From Longimicrobiales bacterium (GTDB lineage: Bacteria; Gemmatimonadota; Gemmatimonadetes; Longimicrobiales; Gaopeijiaceae): a stretch of DNA of 42,337 bases. Under the pieces are notes generated by a model. It worked only from the letters and a program-made list of their open reading frames with translations. It did no database searches and was not told where the DNA came from. Below, in pieces: positions 1-7,847 of this stretch (its first letter is position 1; each line of letters starts with the position of its first letter). Location of the stretch: NCBI GenBank assembly GCA_028279425.1, contig JANQNV010000002.1, positions 1-42,337 of the forward strand, given 5' to 3'. The position numbers and the translations under genes are program-made.

Positions 1-4
1 CTTG

Positions 5-96
5 CCGTAGCTATCGCTACGCCGCGTCGTTCCGCCTCGCCCCCGCGGCGCCTCCGCACCCTCGGCGGTCACCAGACTTTGGCGACACTACACTAG
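5..96. repeat. Left copy of 92-bp terminal inverted repeat
   Basis: This stretch is the exact reverse complement of 42246-42337; identity begins at the last base of the window and stops sharply after CACTAG at base 96. The element can fold into three successive hairpins (detailed under the right copy). Because the identity runs to the contig edge, the true repeat is probably longer and continues outside. The interior carries housekeeping genes, so a dispersed repeat that broke the assembly is likelier than the ends of a transposon. Bases 97-270 hold nothing I recognise. Confidence 0.9.
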
Positions 97-270
97 AACA
101 GGTCGGCCGTGTCCCGTACCGCCGCCGAAATCGCGCGAGAAGGTCCGAGAGGAACGACTCGCACACGCATTGTCGACCCGGCGCGATCCTGACCGTGGAT
201 GATCACCGGCGGCCTCGTTTCCGGCGTGGGTGGATGGAACCGACATCCAACCCGAACGGAGACGAGACGC

Positions 271-1992
271 ATGCGCTGGACTGTTGCCCGGGCAACCCGG
301 ATCTGCTTGCTGGCCCTGACGACGCTGCTCTGGGGGTGCAATACGACCCTGGTCGAGACGGTCCGTAGCCTCGTCGTCGTCGAGGGGATCGTACTGGAGA
401 ACGGCGAGGCGGCCCCCGGCGTCACGGTGGAGGCGCTGGAGTTGGACCGGCCTCTCCCCGTCGGCACCGCGGTGACCGACGACCAGGGGCGCTACCGATT
501 CGAGGACGAGTTCAAGAACACCATCTACCGCTTCAAGCCCGATCTGGAAATGTGTACGCCGAAGGAGGGTGAGGCACACTTCGGCCCCGGCTCGGACACC
601 ATCACCATCGACTTCGAATGCCAGTCCCTTCACGACGTCAGCGGGACGATTCGATTCGACGGGCAGCCTCGATCCGGTCTGCCTGTCGAACTCACCCGTG
701 ACGGCTGGTCTACGGTGACCGAGCGCACGGACGCGAGCGGCCGCTATCGCTTCGCGGATCTCGAGCAGGGGAACTACCAGGTTCAGCCCATCCTCGACCC
801 GAACTGGATCTGCGATCGGCCCGGGCCCATTCGAGTGGATCTGGGCGCCGCCGACGAGGTGATCGACATCACCTGTGTTCCCCCGTTCGGGAGCATCTCG
901 GGTATCGTCGTCGTGGAGGAAGTGGGCATCCTGCAGGGGGTCGAGGTCACCCTCGACGGCCCGGTGGGGATGTCGACGACTACGGGGGCGGATGGCCGTT
1001 ACGTCTTCGAAGACCTGCCCCCCGGCGAGTACCTCGTGCGCTTGGGCGACACCCCCGCGTACGTCTTCGAGAAGACCGCCGTGCGCGTCGAGGTCGTCCC
1101 CGGCGCCACCCTCACGGTCGACTTCCAGGGTGCGTCGAGCCCGGAGACGGCCACGGTCGGTGTGTTGATGCTCGACCAGGACGGCGACGCCCGGATCTCT
1201 GTCGTGGACCCGATCACACTCGAAGAAAGCGCGACGCACGTGTTCCCACCGGGAGCGCTGCCCCGGCACGTGAGCAGCTACGGGTCGGGGTACCTGGTGG
1301 GCGAGATCACTCCCGGGGCACCGGAAGGCGAGTTCCGGCTGGCGCGCTGGACCGCCGAATCGGCCATGCAGATCGGCGACGTGATCGGTCGGGGGAACGA
1401 TGGCTACCAGGTGCTCGCCGGAGGGTGCTCGGGCGACACCTGCGTGTACTCGCGGTTCGGCGCGTCGGGCTCGATGATCCGCACGATACGCAACGATGCG
1501 TCGGTCGGCTTCGATCTACGGGCCGGGAGCGGGGCTGCCCATGTGGGCGACGGCGAGATCGTTTCGGTCGGTCCGAATGTGTTGGAGCTGGGGCCCCTGG
1601 CGGGCGGCCCGGTCCGCCCGATCACGGGCGTCCCGGCCGATGTGGAGCTTTTCGAGCCCTCGGCCTGTCCCAATTCCGATCTCGTGTATCTGACGGGTGC
1701 GCCGTCCAGCGCGCCCACTACACGGGCTGTCTATGTGGGTGAGTTGGATCGGGCCCTGAGCGAGCTTCGCAACGTCGTCGCGCTGGATACGGGGGCCGGC
1801 AACGCGAGGACTCCCCTGTGCATGGATGGAGGCGCCGGCACAGACCGCGTCTACTACACGCACTACGAGCAAACGCCCGACGGGACCAGATTCACGGTCC
1901 GGCGCGTCACGACGGGTGGGGCCGATGTCGAGATCCGAGGGAGCGCGACCGACCGCGCGATTCTCGCCTTCCCGATTCGGTCGGGGGGCTGA
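271..1992 (+). CDS. Lipoprotein with three carboxypeptidase-regulatory-like domains
   Basis: Predicted surface or periplasmic lipoprotein of 573 residues. I chose the ATG at 271 because the first 23 residues then form a lipoprotein signal with a basic start, a hydrophobic core and a lipobox ending LLWGC (lipidated Cys23); a longer reading from 199 would bury it. Roughly residues 30-290 contain three successive beta-sandwich modules of the carboxypeptidase regulatory-like/CnaB type, each with the signature DGRYRFEDL or close to it (DQGRYRFED, ASGRYRFADL, DGRYVFEDLPPGEY). The remaining C-terminal half is beta-rich with no family I recognise and could be a propeller. Such modules serve in adhesion or as spacers. 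No enzymatic motif is visible. A hairpin follows at 2031-2063. Confidence 0.75.
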   Translation: MRWTVARATRICLLALTTLLWGCNTTLVETVRSLVVVEGIVLENGEAAPGVTVEALELDRPLPVGTAVTDDQGRYRFEDEFKNTIYRFKPDLEMCTPKEGEAHFGPGSDTITIDFECQSLHDVSGTIRFDGQPRSGLPVELTRDGWSTVTERTDASGRYRFADLEQGNYQVQPILDPNWICDRPGPIRVDLGAADEVIDITCVPPFGSISGIVVVEEVGILQGVEVTLDGPVGMSTTTGADGRYVFEDLPPGEYLVRLGDTPAYVFEKTAVRVEVVPGATLTVDFQGASSPETATVGVLMLDQDGDARISVVDPITLEESATHVFPPGALPRHVSSYGSGYLVGEITPGAPEGEFRLARWTAESAMQIGDVIGRGNDGYQVLAGGCSGDTCVYSRFGASGSMIRTIRNDASVGFDLRAGSGAAHVGDGEIVSVGPNVLELGPLAGGPVRPITGVPADVELFEPSACPNSDLVYLTGAPSSAPTTRAVYVGELDRALSELRNVVALDTGAGNARTPLCMDGGAGTDRVYYTHYEQTPDGTRFTVRRVTTGGADVEIRGSATDRAILAFPIRSGG

Positions 1993-2030
1993 GCTCGGAA
2001 GCGCCCGGGACGGTAGTTCCGCGGCGTCGT

Positions 2031-2063
2031 CGCTGCCGAGTCGCTCCACGCGGCTCGGCAGCG
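2031..2063 (+). terminator. GC-rich hairpin after the lipoprotein gene
   Basis: A perfect 10-bp stem (CGCTGCCGAG paired with CTCGGCAGCG) encloses a 13-base loop 39 bases after the stop codon. There is no T tract, so it may be a factor-dependent terminator or only a 3'-end stabilising hairpin. Confidence 0.45.
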
Positions 2064-2182
2064 GCGCTTCGCCCCGATCGCGCAGCCTAAGAAATCATCT
2101 GTTTATCAGAGTTGCGCCTGACTCGCGAAGGTGGAAGAATTGAAGAGGTGCTCCGCCGTTTTCGCCCTTCAGGGGTCTGCGC

Positions 2183-5100
2183 ATGCTCTCGCACGTTCGC
2201 CGTTTTTCGCCGTTTCTGATCGTGGCCCTGGCCTTCGGGGCCTGCGATGACGAACCCGATCCGACCGCCGTCGTGATCGGCTTGCCCACGGATCTCAACC
2301 CGATCGCGGTGTCGACACCGAAGAACACGCCGGTCGAGGCGACGGTTCTCGTGTCGTCGATCGAGGGCCGGACCCTGTCGTACTCGGTCACGAGTGGCCC
2401 GTCCAACGGGACCGCCACCCTGACGGAGTTCGCGTCGGGCGTGAGGGTCTCGTATGCGCCGGCAGCCGGGTTTGCGGGCGCCGATCAGGTCACGTTCCGG
2501 GTCGCCGACGGTGTCTCCACCGTCGACGGTGAGGTCAACATCACGGTGACCAACCTGATCCCGACGGTGCAAAGCGTCTCCATGCGTCGACCCGCCGTCG
2601 GGCCCTTCACCGTCGAGGTGTCGGGTAGCGACGACGACGGCGACGCGCTGACCTTCGAAATCGTCGACGGCCCCGCCAACGGTTCGGTATCGGCCTTCAG
2701 CCCCGTGCCGACGGGACCGGCGGCGGCGCAGGGGGGCGCGCTCACCACCCGCGCGCAGGTGACCTACACGCCCGACGACGACTTCCTCGGCGACGAGAGT
2801 TTCACCTTCCGCGCCAACGACGGAAACGACCCGTCGCAGCCCGCCACGATCTCGCTGACGGCCAATCGGCTTCCGGAGGGAGAGATCGATGGTGGCTCGC
2901 CCGTGACCGTGCGCCGCAACGCGCTGACGCGGATTTCGATCGACATCTCCGACGCCGATCTCGATCCGGTGACGCCGACCGTGGCGACCGACCCCACCAA
3001 CGGGACGCTCGGTGAGATCATGCCCACGCTGTCGGGCCTCGACATCTTCTACACGCCGACTCCGGGCTTCGTCGGCGACGATTCGTTCAGCCTTTCGTTG
3101 GACGACGGATTCGATGTGGTCGACTTCGTCGTCGACCTCACGGTCGTGAACGAGCCCCCGGTAGCCTTCAACGCCCAGGTCACCGGCTTCGTCGGTTCCG
3201 ACGTTGCCGTCGACCTGTCGGCGGCCGATCCGGACGACGACCCGCTCACCTTCGAGATCGTAGGGGCGCCCGCGGAGGGATCGCTCGGCGACGTGACCTC
3301 GACGGGCCCGATGTCGGGCCGGGTCGTCTACTCGCCGGGCGCAGCGGGCCCCGGGCCCCAGACCTTCACCTTCCGGGTCACCGACGGGGTGGACGTCAGC
3401 AACGAGGCCACCGTGACGGTGCAGCTGATCACCGAGACGCCGATTGCGACCGGCAACAACGTCATCACACCGGAAGACACCCCGGTCGACATCACGCTGA
3501 CGGGCATCGATCAGCAGGGCGACGCCCTGACCTTTGCCATCGCCCAGGCCCCCGTGAACGGGACCCTGAGCGCGATCACTCCCGCGGGACCGTTCACCGC
3601 TCAGGTCACCTACACTCCGAATCCGGACTTCAACGGGGCCGACTTCTTCACCTTCACGGTCTCGGACGGCGTGCTGACCTCGCTTCCGGGAGACATCGGT
3701 GTCAGCGTCACGCCCGCGTCGGATCCGCCCACGGTGGTCGGGTCTCCGAGCGAGGCGTTCACCACCCATACCAACGTGCAGCTCGAAGTCGCTGCGGCGT
3801 CCTCGGTAACGCCCGGCGTCTTCGTGGCGGGCGACCTGCTCTCGAATTTCACGGATCCCGATGGCGATCCCCTCACGATTTCGCTCGAAGCCGGCACGGT
3901 CACGGCGGGTGCGACGGTCACCCTCAACCCAGACGGAACCTTCATCTACACGCCTCCGGTCGGTCGCACCGCGGACGACACCTTCGACTACACGGTGACG
4001 GACGGCGAGACCCCTGTCACGCGCACGGTGACCGTGTCGTTCGGTCCGGCGGTCTGGTTCGTCGACGACACCTTCGCAGGCGTGTCCGACGGAACGTCCG
4101 CTGCGCCGTTCACGACGCTCGGCGCGGCCTCGGCGGCGGCTTCGCCCAACGACATCGTCTTCGTGCGGCGCGGAAACAGCGGTACGACGCCGCTGGCGGG
4201 TGGCTTCGTCTTCCAGGCGGGGATGTCGCTCGTCGGTGAAGCCTCCGGCCTCACGACGGGGCTCGGTGTCGTCGCCGCCCCGAGCGGGGGTGGGCGCCCC
4301 GTCATCACCAACGCGGGCGGGGTCGCTGCGACCCTCGCCGACGGCGTGACCCTCGACGGCTTCGACATCTCGTCGCCCACCGGAGCCGGCATCCTGGCTT
4401 CGGCCGTGGCGGGAGTCACGGTCTCCAACGTGGACATCACCAACGCGGGTGGGCCGGGCGTCGACCTCGACGCGCCGACCGGGGTCGTCGCTCTGACTTC
4501 GGTCGTGGTGGTCGACGCCGCCGGGGCGGCGATCGACATCGACGGCGGCTCGGCGACCGTCACGAGCGACGGGGCGATCACCAACAGCGCCGGTCGCTCG
4601 GTCGAGGTGTCGGGTGTAACCGGAGGCTCGGTCGAGCTCTCGGGTGACATTGCCGACACCGGCGCCGGAATCCAGATCGATGGCAACACCGGCGGCACCA
4701 TCACGCTCAGCGGTACCTCGAAGGTGGTCAACGTCGGGGCGAACCCCGGAGTCACGGTGCTCAACAACACCGGCGCGACGATCGCCTTCACCGGCGGTGG
4801 GCTCGACGTCGACGTCACGTCGGGCGCGGGCTTCGCGGCGACCGGTGGCGGTACCGTAACGGTCGAGGGGACCGGCAACTCCGTGCTGTCCACCACGGGG
4901 ACCGCCGTCGATATCTCGAACACCACGATCGGTGCGGCGGGCGTCGCCTTCCAGCGTGTCGATGCCAACGGGGCCACCAACGGCATCGTGCTCGACGACA
5001 CCGGCGCGGGGGCGTTCACGGTCTCCGGCACCGGTACGACCGACGGTTCGGGGGGCACCATCACCGCCACGACCGGCGACGGCGTGGTCCTCACCTCGGC

Positions 5101-6343
5101 GTCGGCGGTCAGCCTGGCCAACATGATCATCGGCGACGCTGCCGCGTCGGCCGGTCAGGCCCCCGACGCGACCAACGCGGTGGCAGGCGACGGTATCGTG
5201 GCCACCGACGTGACCGGGCTGACGCTCAACAACGTGCTGGTTTCGCGAACGGCCGACCACGGGATCGATGGCACGCGCGTCACGACGCTCAGCGTGACGA
5301 ACTCCGAGTTCTTGAACAACGGCGACGGCGCCGGAGACGATGCCCTTCACTTCGGTGCGTCGGGCGGACCCGACGGTCTGTTCGGCACGTCGCTGATCGC
5401 CAATACCGTGCTCGACGGCTTCGCGGAGGCCGGACTCGAGGTGCACAATGCCACGGGTTCCTTGTCGCTGACCGTGACGGGTGGTTCGTTCGGCAACAAT
5501 CAGGCGGGCATCGCAGCAGGAATCGGCACGCACGGCATCTCGCTCGTGCCGGTGGGTTCGGCCTCGATCACCGCGAGTGTCTCGGGCACACCCACCTTCG
5601 CGTCGCTCAGTGGAGCCGGCGTGAACGGCGAGCCGGACGGGTCGGCCGTCTTCGACCTCACGGTGAACGGGGGCTCCTTCAACGACACGGATGCGGGTAC
5701 GGGCGCCGTATCGGTGCAGGGCATCGGTAGCAGCTCGACGCGCGTGGCCGTGACCGGCAACACGATTCTGGCGGCCGCGGGATCGGGGATCTACCTGGTC
5801 GAAAACGGTGGAGCCACCCTCGATGCGACGGTGAGCGGCAACACCGTGGGTTCGTCCGGCGTGGTCGCCTCCGGCGCGCAGACCGGCAACGGGGTGTCTC
5901 TCATCCACGCGGGTACGGGCACGAGTCGGTTCCTGGTGGATTCGAACATCCTGCACAGCCACGACGCGGCCGGAATCCTGTCGCTCAATCTGGAGGCGGG
6001 AGCCGCGGCAGATGTGGATTCACACGTACAGATCACGGGCAATACGGTGGCCGCCCCGGAAAACGCAGGTCCCCTCGGCGGGATCCAGGTCTCGACGGCG
6101 GCGGATCACACGTTGTGCACCGCCGTCACCGGTAACACGAGTGCCGGGGTCGGCGGATCGACGGGGATCGAGATCCAGCAAGACGCCACCTCGGTCTTCG
6201 GGATCGTGGGGCTCACGGCGTCCGGGCTCGCGGCCGACGCCTTCCTCGCCAGCGTGAACACGTCGACGGCTGCGGAGCTGGGCGGTGCCTACGTCGATGC
6301 CGGCGGGTCGTGCACCAGTCCGACGGCCCCGGCCACCCCGTAG
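2183..6343 (+). CDS. Giant lipoprotein: six Ig/cadherin-like modules plus beta-helix
   Basis: A 1386-residue predicted surface lipoprotein. The start has AGGGGT about 8 bases upstream and gives a lipoprotein signal with lipobox AFGAC (Cys21). Residues about 45-620 hold six modules (near 45-122, 125-228, 230-322, 323-416, 417-512 and 514-620). Most end in variants of YTPxxDFxGxDxFTFxVxDG, typical of Ig-like/cadherin-like tandem repeats of bacterial adhesins, with DPDGDPLT-type acidic loops that may bind calcium. From about 622 onward the protein is Gly/Thr/Ser/Val/Asn-rich with short repeating strands (TVSNVDITNAGG, LTLNNVLVS), as in right-handed parallel beta-helices of pectate-lyase-like proteins. 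No catalytic residues could be assigned. Likely role is adhesion or glycan binding; function is inferred from fold only. Confidence 0.8.
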   Translation: MLSHVRRFSPFLIVALAFGACDDEPDPTAVVIGLPTDLNPIAVSTPKNTPVEATVLVSSIEGRTLSYSVTSGPSNGTATLTEFASGVRVSYAPAAGFAGADQVTFRVADGVSTVDGEVNITVTNLIPTVQSVSMRRPAVGPFTVEVSGSDDDGDALTFEIVDGPANGSVSAFSPVPTGPAAAQGGALTTRAQVTYTPDDDFLGDESFTFRANDGNDPSQPATISLTANRLPEGEIDGGSPVTVRRNALTRISIDISDADLDPVTPTVATDPTNGTLGEIMPTLSGLDIFYTPTPGFVGDDSFSLSLDDGFDVVDFVVDLTVVNEPPVAFNAQVTGFVGSDVAVDLSAADPDDDPLTFEIVGAPAEGSLGDVTSTGPMSGRVVYSPGAAGPGPQTFTFRVTDGVDVSNEATVTVQLITETPIATGNNVITPEDTPVDITLTGIDQQGDALTFAIAQAPVNGTLSAITPAGPFTAQVTYTPNPDFNGADFFTFTVSDGVLTSLPGDIGVSVTPASDPPTVVGSPSEAFTTHTNVQLEVAAASSVTPGVFVAGDLLSNFTDPDGDPLTISLEAGTVTAGATVTLNPDGTFIYTPPVGRTADDTFDYTVTDGETPVTRTVTVSFGPAVWFVDDTFAGVSDGTSAAPFTTLGAASAAASPNDIVFVRRGNSGTTPLAGGFVFQAGMSLVGEASGLTTGLGVVAAPSGGGRPVITNAGGVAATLADGVTLDGFDISSPTGAGILASAVAGVTVSNVDITNAGGPGVDLDAPTGVVALTSVVVVDAAGAAIDIDGGSATVTSDGAITNSAGRSVEVSGVTGGSVELSGDIADTGAGIQIDGNTGGTITLSGTSKVVNVGANPGVTVLNNTGATIAFTGGGLDVDVTSGAGFAATGGGTVTVEGTGNSVLSTTGTAVDISNTTIGAAGVAFQRVDANGATNGIVLDDTGAGAFTVSGTGTTDGSGGTITATTGDGVVLTSASAVSLANMIIGDAAASAGQAPDATNAVAGDGIVATDVTGLTLNNVLVSRTADHGIDGTRVTTLSVTNSEFLNNGDGAGDDALHFGASGGPDGLFGTSLIANTVLDGFAEAGLEVHNATGSLSLTVTGGSFGNNQAGIAAGIGTHGISLVPVGSASITASVSGTPTFASLSGAGVNGEPDGSAVFDLTVNGGSFNDTDAGTGAVSVQGIGSSSTRVAVTGNTILAAAGSGIYLVENGGATLDATVSGNTVGSSGVVASGAQTGNGVSLIHAGTGTSRFLVDSNILHSHDAAGILSLNLEAGAAADVDSHVQITGNTVAAPENAGPLGGIQVSTAADHTLCTAVTGNTSAGVGGSTGIEIQQDATSVFGIVGLTASGLAADAFLASVNTSTAAELGGAYVDAGGSCTSPTAPATP

Positions 6344-6351
6344 CGGGCCGA

Positions 6352-6385
6352 GCCGCCGCTTCGGTCGAGATGCCGAAGTGGCGGC
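6352..6385. terminator. Bidirectional hairpin between convergent genes
   Basis: A 13-bp stem (GCCGCCGCTTCGG with CCGAAGTGGCGGC, one G-T wobble) and an 8-base loop sit between the convergent stops of the beta-helix lipoprotein and the NamZ-like gene. It lacks T runs but its position fits a shared terminator. Confidence 0.55.
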
Positions 6386-6404
6386 GCGCCGCCTGCGGGG
6401 TCGG

Positions 6405-7703
6405 TCAGCGCGGGTAGAGTCGGTACGGTCGAGCGAGGGCGACGAAGACGGCGCGCTCCTCGTCCCAGCCGTCGGTGAGCTCGGTGCCGGGGGTGCCGCC
6501 GTCGATCGCTGTGCGTAGGCGGTCGGTGCCGGCGAGGCGGTCGAAGTGCGTGGAGTTCCAATCCCATTGCGCGGGGTCCTGCGCCCGAGCCGCAACCAGA
6601 GCGGCCACGGCAGCGTGTGTCGGATCGTATGCCGCTGGGTCGGTTTCGACGAAGCGTACCCCGGCCACGTCCTGTCCCGCCCACTTCCCGTCGGTCGGAT
6701 CGACGGGTGTGAATCGCACCGGCTCGAATCGCACCCCGGGCAGTGCGAGGGCGTTGAGTCCCGCCGCGAGGTCCTCGGCGTCGAGCCAGGGGGCCCCGAC
6801 TTGTTGGAAGGGCCGGGTCGTTCCGCGGCCTACCGAAAGGTTGGTCCCCTCGAAAAGGCACGTTCCCGGGTAGTGCAGTGCGCTGGTCAGGTCGGGCATG
6901 TTGGGCGACGGCGCCACCCAGGGTAGTCCCGTCGCATCGAACCGCGACGCCGCCGTCCAGCCCTCCACAGGCACTACCGCGAGGTCGACCTCGATGCCGA
7001 ACGCCCCCGCGAAGAGCCGCGCCAACTCCCCGGGGGTCATGCCGTGGCGCATCGGGATCGGATACAGACCCACGAAGGTCGCGAAGGCCGGATCGAGCAC
7101 ATTGCCCTGGACGAGGCCCCCGATGGGGTTGGGTCGGTCGAGAACGATGAACGGGATCCCGGCCTGGCCCGCGGCCTCCATCGACAGCGCCATCGAGTAG
7201 ATGTACGTGTAGTATCGCGCGCCCACGTCCTGCATGTCGAAGACCACCGCGTCAAGGTCGGCGAGGTCGTCCTGCGTCGGAGCCCGCTTCGACCCGGCGT
7301 AGTAGATGGAGGTGACCGGTAGCCCCGTACCGGGGTCGATGGAGTCTTCGATCAATCGGCCCTCGCCCGCAGTGGCGCGCAGGCCGTGTTCGGGCGCGAA
7401 CAGTCGCGACAGTGCAACGTCGGGGTGGCCGTGCAGCCGATCGATGGTGCTGGTCCCATGGGCGTCCATCCCGCTCGGGTTGGTGATCAACCCGATGCGG
7501 AGTCCCGCTACGAGATGGAGTGAGTCCCGGAGCAACACGTCGATGCCGGGGAGCACGGATGTGGGCTCGGCTGCCTGCATCGACGAGGAACTCGTCTGGT
7601 CGCACCCGGTCGCAGCGACGGCGACGACGGCCAGCAATACCGCGGCCGAGCGGGCCCGCGACGACGGGGGCATTCGGGATTGTGGGCCGGTGGTGGACGG
7701 CAT
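6405..7703 (-). CDS. namZ: NamZ-like exo-beta-N-acetylmuramidase lipoprotein (DUF1343)
   Basis: Member of the DUF1343/YbbC family (GH171), whose Bacillus subtilis member NamZ releases MurNAc from the non-reducing end of peptidoglycan glycans. The 432-residue reading starts at the ATG at 7703; a second ATG ten codons on is equally possible. Either gives a lipoprotein signal ending AATGC (Cys34). Recognisable conserved blocks are GLITNPSG, LFAPEHGLR, VVFDMQDVGARYYTY, FIVLDRPNPIGG, LYPIPMRHGMTPGELA, PSPNMPDL and FEGTNLSVGRGTTRPFQQ, spanning the whole family length. It is transcribed divergently from the NagZ-like gene 144 bases away, matching the association of NamZ, NagZ and AmiE in B. subtilis. 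I infer an exported enzyme of wall-fragment salvage. Family assignment is firm; substrate is by analogy. Confidence 0.88.
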   Translation of the reverse strand: MPSTTGPQSRMPPSSRARSAAVLLAVVAVAATGCDQTSSSSMQAAEPTSVLPGIDVLLRDSLHLVAGLRIGLITNPSGMDAHGTSTIDRLHGHPDVALSRLFAPEHGLRATAGEGRLIEDSIDPGTGLPVTSIYYAGSKRAPTQDDLADLDAVVFDMQDVGARYYTYIYSMALSMEAAGQAGIPFIVLDRPNPIGGLVQGNVLDPAFATFVGLYPIPMRHGMTPGELARLFAGAFGIEVDLAVVPVEGWTAASRFDATGLPWVAPSPNMPDLTSALHYPGTCLFEGTNLSVGRGTTRPFQQVGAPWLDAEDLAAGLNALALPGVRFEPVRFTPVDPTDGKWAGQDVAGVRFVETDPAAYDPTHAAVAALVAARAQDPAQWDWNSTHFDRLAGTDRLRTAIDGGTPGTELTDGWDEERAVFVALARPYRLYPR

Positions 7704-7774
7704 ACGTTGGCGCTCGTTCGGGTGGCGGTGCCCTGGGACACGTATCCGGCGAAGGCGTGCATACTCGGCAGGTG

Positions 7775-7800
7775 GTACCCGAGTCGTCAACGCGGGGTAC
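7775..7800. promoter_or_regulatory. Inverted repeat in the namZ/nagZ divergent spacer
   Basis: GTACCC and GGGTAC arms separated by 14 bases lie within the 144-bp divergent promoter region. A shared operator is possible, but the arms are only 6 bp and no regulator gene is adjacent. I could not assign convincing -35/-10 boxes on either strand. Confidence 0.25.
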
Positions 7801-7847
7801 GAATGTGCGGCCCGCCCACTCTTCGCCTTCGTCGATTCGCATTCGAT

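Noticed and set aside
2087-5962. Antisense reading frame of 1291 codons opposite the beta-helix lipoprotein
   Set aside because: Arg/Gly/Asp/Val-rich composition without domains is the usual shadow of GC-rich codon usage; the plus-strand gene has a signal peptide and clear repeats.
7680-7847. N-terminal 56-residue extension of the NagZ-like protein
   Set aside because: It would hide the lipoprotein signal that begins at the ATG at 7848 and covers the divergent promoter region.
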